Positions 62,443 to 64,000 of a stretch of DNA of 64,000 nucleotides are shown here, piece by piece. The notes below the pieces were generated by a model, which did not search any database, was not told where the DNA came from, and worked only from the letters and a program-made list of their open reading frames with translations. Source of the DNA: Streptomyces chartreusis NRRL 3882 (GTDB lineage Bacteria; Actinomycetota; Actinomycetes; Streptomycetales; Streptomycetaceae); assembly GCF_900236475.1 (NCBI RefSeq), contig NZ_LT963352.1, positions 5,254,001 through 5,318,000 on the forward strand. Direction: 5' to 3'. The position numbers and the translations under genes are program-made. Position 1 is the stretch's first letter. The number at the start of each line of letters is the position of its first letter.

Positions 62443-62988
62443 TCAGCCGGTCGTGGCGGCCGGGTCGACTATGCGGACGCCGAAGTGGGCGCTGAGCGCG
62501 GTGCAGGCGCGGCAGGGGGTGGCGAAGCTGCCGTGGAGGGGGTCGCCGTCCTCGCGGATGCGGCGGGCGGTGAGTTTGGCCTGCTTGAGGGCTTTGCGGG
62601 CCTCGCCGTTGGTCATGGGTTTGCGGGCGGCGCGTTTGCTGCGGGCGGCGTCGGCGGCGGTGATGTGCCGGGAGATGAGGATGGTCTCGGCGCAGCGGCC
62701 GGTGAAGCGGTCGCGCTGGGCGCTGGTGAGGGTGTCCAGGAAGTCCTGGACGAGGGGGTGCAGGGCGGGGGGTGTGTCGCCGCGGGCGGCGGTGCCGGTG
62801 AGGGTGGCGCCGCGGACGGAGAGGGCGGCGGCGACGGTGGGGAGGATGCCGTCGCGGCGGTGGTGGAGGACGGGGGCGGGGGCCGCTTCGGTGGCGCTCC
62901 AGCCGATGCGGGGGTCGCCGCCTCGCGGGTCGCCGTTTCGCGGGTCGGCGGACCTGCCGGTGTGTGGTCCCGTCTGTGTCGCGTTCAT
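62443..62988 (-). CDS. YwqJ-like nucleic-acid deaminase domain protein
   Basis: 181 aa. Zinc-dependent deaminase motifs are visible: C99-A100-E101 in RCAETILISRHI (the CAE form replaces HxE) and P158-C159-x-x-C162 in FATPCRACTAL. The N-terminus carries a DPRxG-type short repeat (residues 15-29), is disordered and has no signal peptide. This is the deaminase fold of bacterial toxins (YwqJ group). Start ATG 62988 has GAGGGG nine bases upstream. It is a free-standing domain without the usual long toxin leader, so its delivery, or its being an internal defence effector, is open. Confidence 0.82.
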   Translation of the reverse strand: MNATQTGPHTGRSADPRNGDPRGGDPRIGWSATEAAPAPVLHHRRDGILPTVAAALSVRGATLTGTAARGDTPPALHPLVQDFLDTLTSAQRDRFTGRCAETILISRHITAADAARSKRAARKPMTNGEARKALKQAKLTARRIREDGDPLHGSFATPCRACTALSAHFGVRIVDPAATTG

Positions 62989-63379
62989 GATCGTATTCCC
63001 CTCCGTGCATCCCCCCGGGGGTCACAGACTGCCAAATGGCGTGGCTGGTGCGGAAGCTGGGGCGCGGTGACACGCCCGTACCGGGGCGTGCCGTCACGGT
63101 GGGGTGACGGCTGGTCACGGATGCGGAGGGGCCGCCGACCGGTGCCGGTGACCGGTGTCGTCGTACCGCATAGGCTGTCGGCACCGCGGGCCATGCGGTG
63201 ATCCGTTCGGAGATCGATGCAGTGAACCGGAGGGTGATCCACGGGGTCGGCGGGTGCAGGGAAGCGCAGAGAAGTCGAGACGGACAGTCGAGACGGACAG
63301 ACGTGACAGTCGATACGGGCCGTAGTGCGCCAAGGGTGGTCAATACGGGTCGTACAGAGTGCCGCAGGGGGCAACCGCC
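62989..63379. promoter_or_regulatory. 391-bp divergent control region with tandem repeats
   Basis: No gene. A perfect tandem 13-bp repeat AGTCGAGACGGAC occupies 63273-63285 and 63286-63298; a degenerate third copy AGTCGATACGGG lies at 63308-63319. A second pair, GTCGATACGGGCCGTAG (63309-63325) and GTCAATACGGGTCGTAC (63339-63355), matches at 14 of 17 positions with starts exactly 30 bp apart (three helical turns). These are likely regulator sites for the two toxin/immunity arms; no consensus promoter is clear. Confidence 0.55.
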
Positions 63380-64000
63380 ATGACGACAGGTCGGCTCGGG
63401 CTGGGGGCACCTCCCGGCCGCCAGGCCGGGGGACAAGCCGCGCCGCCGAACGCGGCCTACGCCGGGCAGGTCGTGCATTTCCCGGATCCGGTCCGGGCGG
63501 CGCGTCACCCGAGAGGGGTACGGGTCGACGAGCGTGGTTACCCCGACTTCTCGCCCTACGCGCGTGCGGCGGCGGAGATCGCGGAGCCGCCGGAGGGTTT
63601 CGGCGTCGACGAGTTGCGGCTGACGGACTACGTGTCGGCGAACATGGCGCTGTCGGCGTCCGGGCACGAGTTGTGGGACACGGTGCCTGCGGTGGCGACG
63701 CCGCACGGCTGGACGTGGCACCACGTGGTGGGTACGCGGCGGTTGGAGCTGGTCCCGGTCGAGGTGAAGGCGTTGCTGCGGCACCACGGTGGCGTGGCGA
63801 CGTCGGGCGTCGACCAGTCCAAGCGGGGCACGCGGCCGTTGCAGGAGACGCGTCCGGCGCACTTCGGGCTGCCGAAGTCGGGCGTGGCGGTGACGGAGTC
63901 GCAGGTGCAGGGGGCTGAGGAGGACCTCGGTTACCGGTTGCCGGGTCCGTACCGGTCGTTCCTGAAGGCGGCGGGGGGTTGTGCGCCGGTGGGTGCCGCG
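63380..64000 (+). CDS. WHH/HNH-type nuclease domain fused to SUKH (SMI1/KNR4) domain, partial
   Basis: First 207 codons of a gene cut by the window end. No stop occurs. Residues 1-45 are Ala/Gly-rich and disordered. Residues 46-138 resemble WHH-type HNH nucleases of polymorphic toxins: GYPDFSPYA, then TPHGWTWHHVVGTRRLELVP (residues 107-126, Trp-His-His at 113-115) and LLRHHGGV. A linker follows, then VTESQVQGAEEDLGYRLPGPYRSFLKAAGG (171-200), the start of an SMI1/KNR4 (SUKH) domain. So a nuclease-like module and an immunity-type module lie on one chain. No secretion signal. It starts 391 bp from the divergent deaminase gene. The rest of the SUKH domain is unseen. Confidence 0.75.
   Translation, partial: MTTGRLGLGAPPGRQAGGQAAPPNAAYAGQVVHFPDPVRAARHPRGVRVDERGYPDFSPYARAAAEIAEPPEGFGVDELRLTDYVSANMALSASGHELWDTVPAVATPHGWTWHHVVGTRRLELVPVEVKALLRHHGGVATSGVDQSKRGTRPLQETRPAHFGLPKSGVAVTESQVQGAEEDLGYRLPGPYRSFLKAAGGCAPVGAA

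Noticed and set aside
61199..63862. An 887-residue open frame on the minus strand across the kinase and toxin locus
   Set aside because: It is a GC-rich shadow frame full of Arg/Pro/His with no domain signs, and it runs opposite to well supported genes.

Overview
The window is chromosomal DNA from a Streptomyces-type actinomycete. Evidence: very high GC, many GTG starts, four-base stop/start overlaps (GTGA, ATGA), an SsgA-like sporulation protein, an actinobacterial-style resuscitation-promoting factor, a class-E-type sortase substrate (LAETG), a bacterial tricorn protease and a protein O-mannosyltransferase. From memory, the order ssgE-two PBPs-pmt-rsmI-tatD-rpfB-ksgA-ispE ... galTEK ... tamR/tam ... 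ppc ... pth-rplY-prs-glmU matches the S. coelicolor core region around SCO31xx. Most of the window is therefore conserved core, with small accessory insertions.

Layout. 1-3 kb: the end of a flavin monooxygenase, an alpha/beta hydrolase and a short-chain dehydrogenase in an overlapping operon. 3-9.4 kb: tricorn protease divergent from a TetR-MmpL pair, with two palindromic operators between them. 9.4-17.4 kb: zinc alcohol dehydrogenase, small ORFs, Cys-tRNA(Pro) deacylase, EamA transporter, serine hydrolase, the ohr/ohrR peroxide-defence pair, and a CbiM(N)-CbiQ-CbiO metal ECF transporter. 17.6-24.2 kb: ssgE-like gene, two paralogous penicillin-binding proteins, an MBL-fold protein and Pmt. 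24.3-33.5 kb: a forward run rsmI, zinc-ribbon protein, tatD, rpfB, ksgA, ispE, HEAT-repeat protein and an ABC-F ATPase. 33.6-38.7 kb: two proline-rich membrane-anchored beta-propeller paralogues, an atypical response regulator and a small membrane protein. 38.7-43.8 kb: sodium:solute symporter divergent from galT-galE-galK (Leloir pathway).

43.8-50.8 kb is more mixed: two secreted unknowns, a GNAT enzyme, a LuxR regulator with a long structured leader, the tamR/tam divergon (trans-aconitate detoxification), a RelBE-type toxin-antitoxin pair, and a TetR-fatty acid desaturase pair with tandem operators. 51-59.5 kb is housekeeping: ppc, a sortase substrate, a membrane protein, pth, rplY, prs, glmU and a tRNA-Gln with a clean terminator. 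59.5-64 kb carries an HTH/LAGLIDADG-like protein beside the tRNA, an orphan histidine kinase, and a divergent toxin/immunity locus.

The most unusual locus is at 61.9-64.0 kb. One arm is a YwqJ-like nucleic-acid-deaminase-type protein followed by a SUKH-3 immunity-type protein. The other arm is a gene, cut by the window end, that joins a WHH/HNH-type nuclease-like module to the start of an SMI1/KNR4 (SUKH) domain. None of the three has a visible secretion signal. The two arms share a 391-bp control region with tandem repeats.
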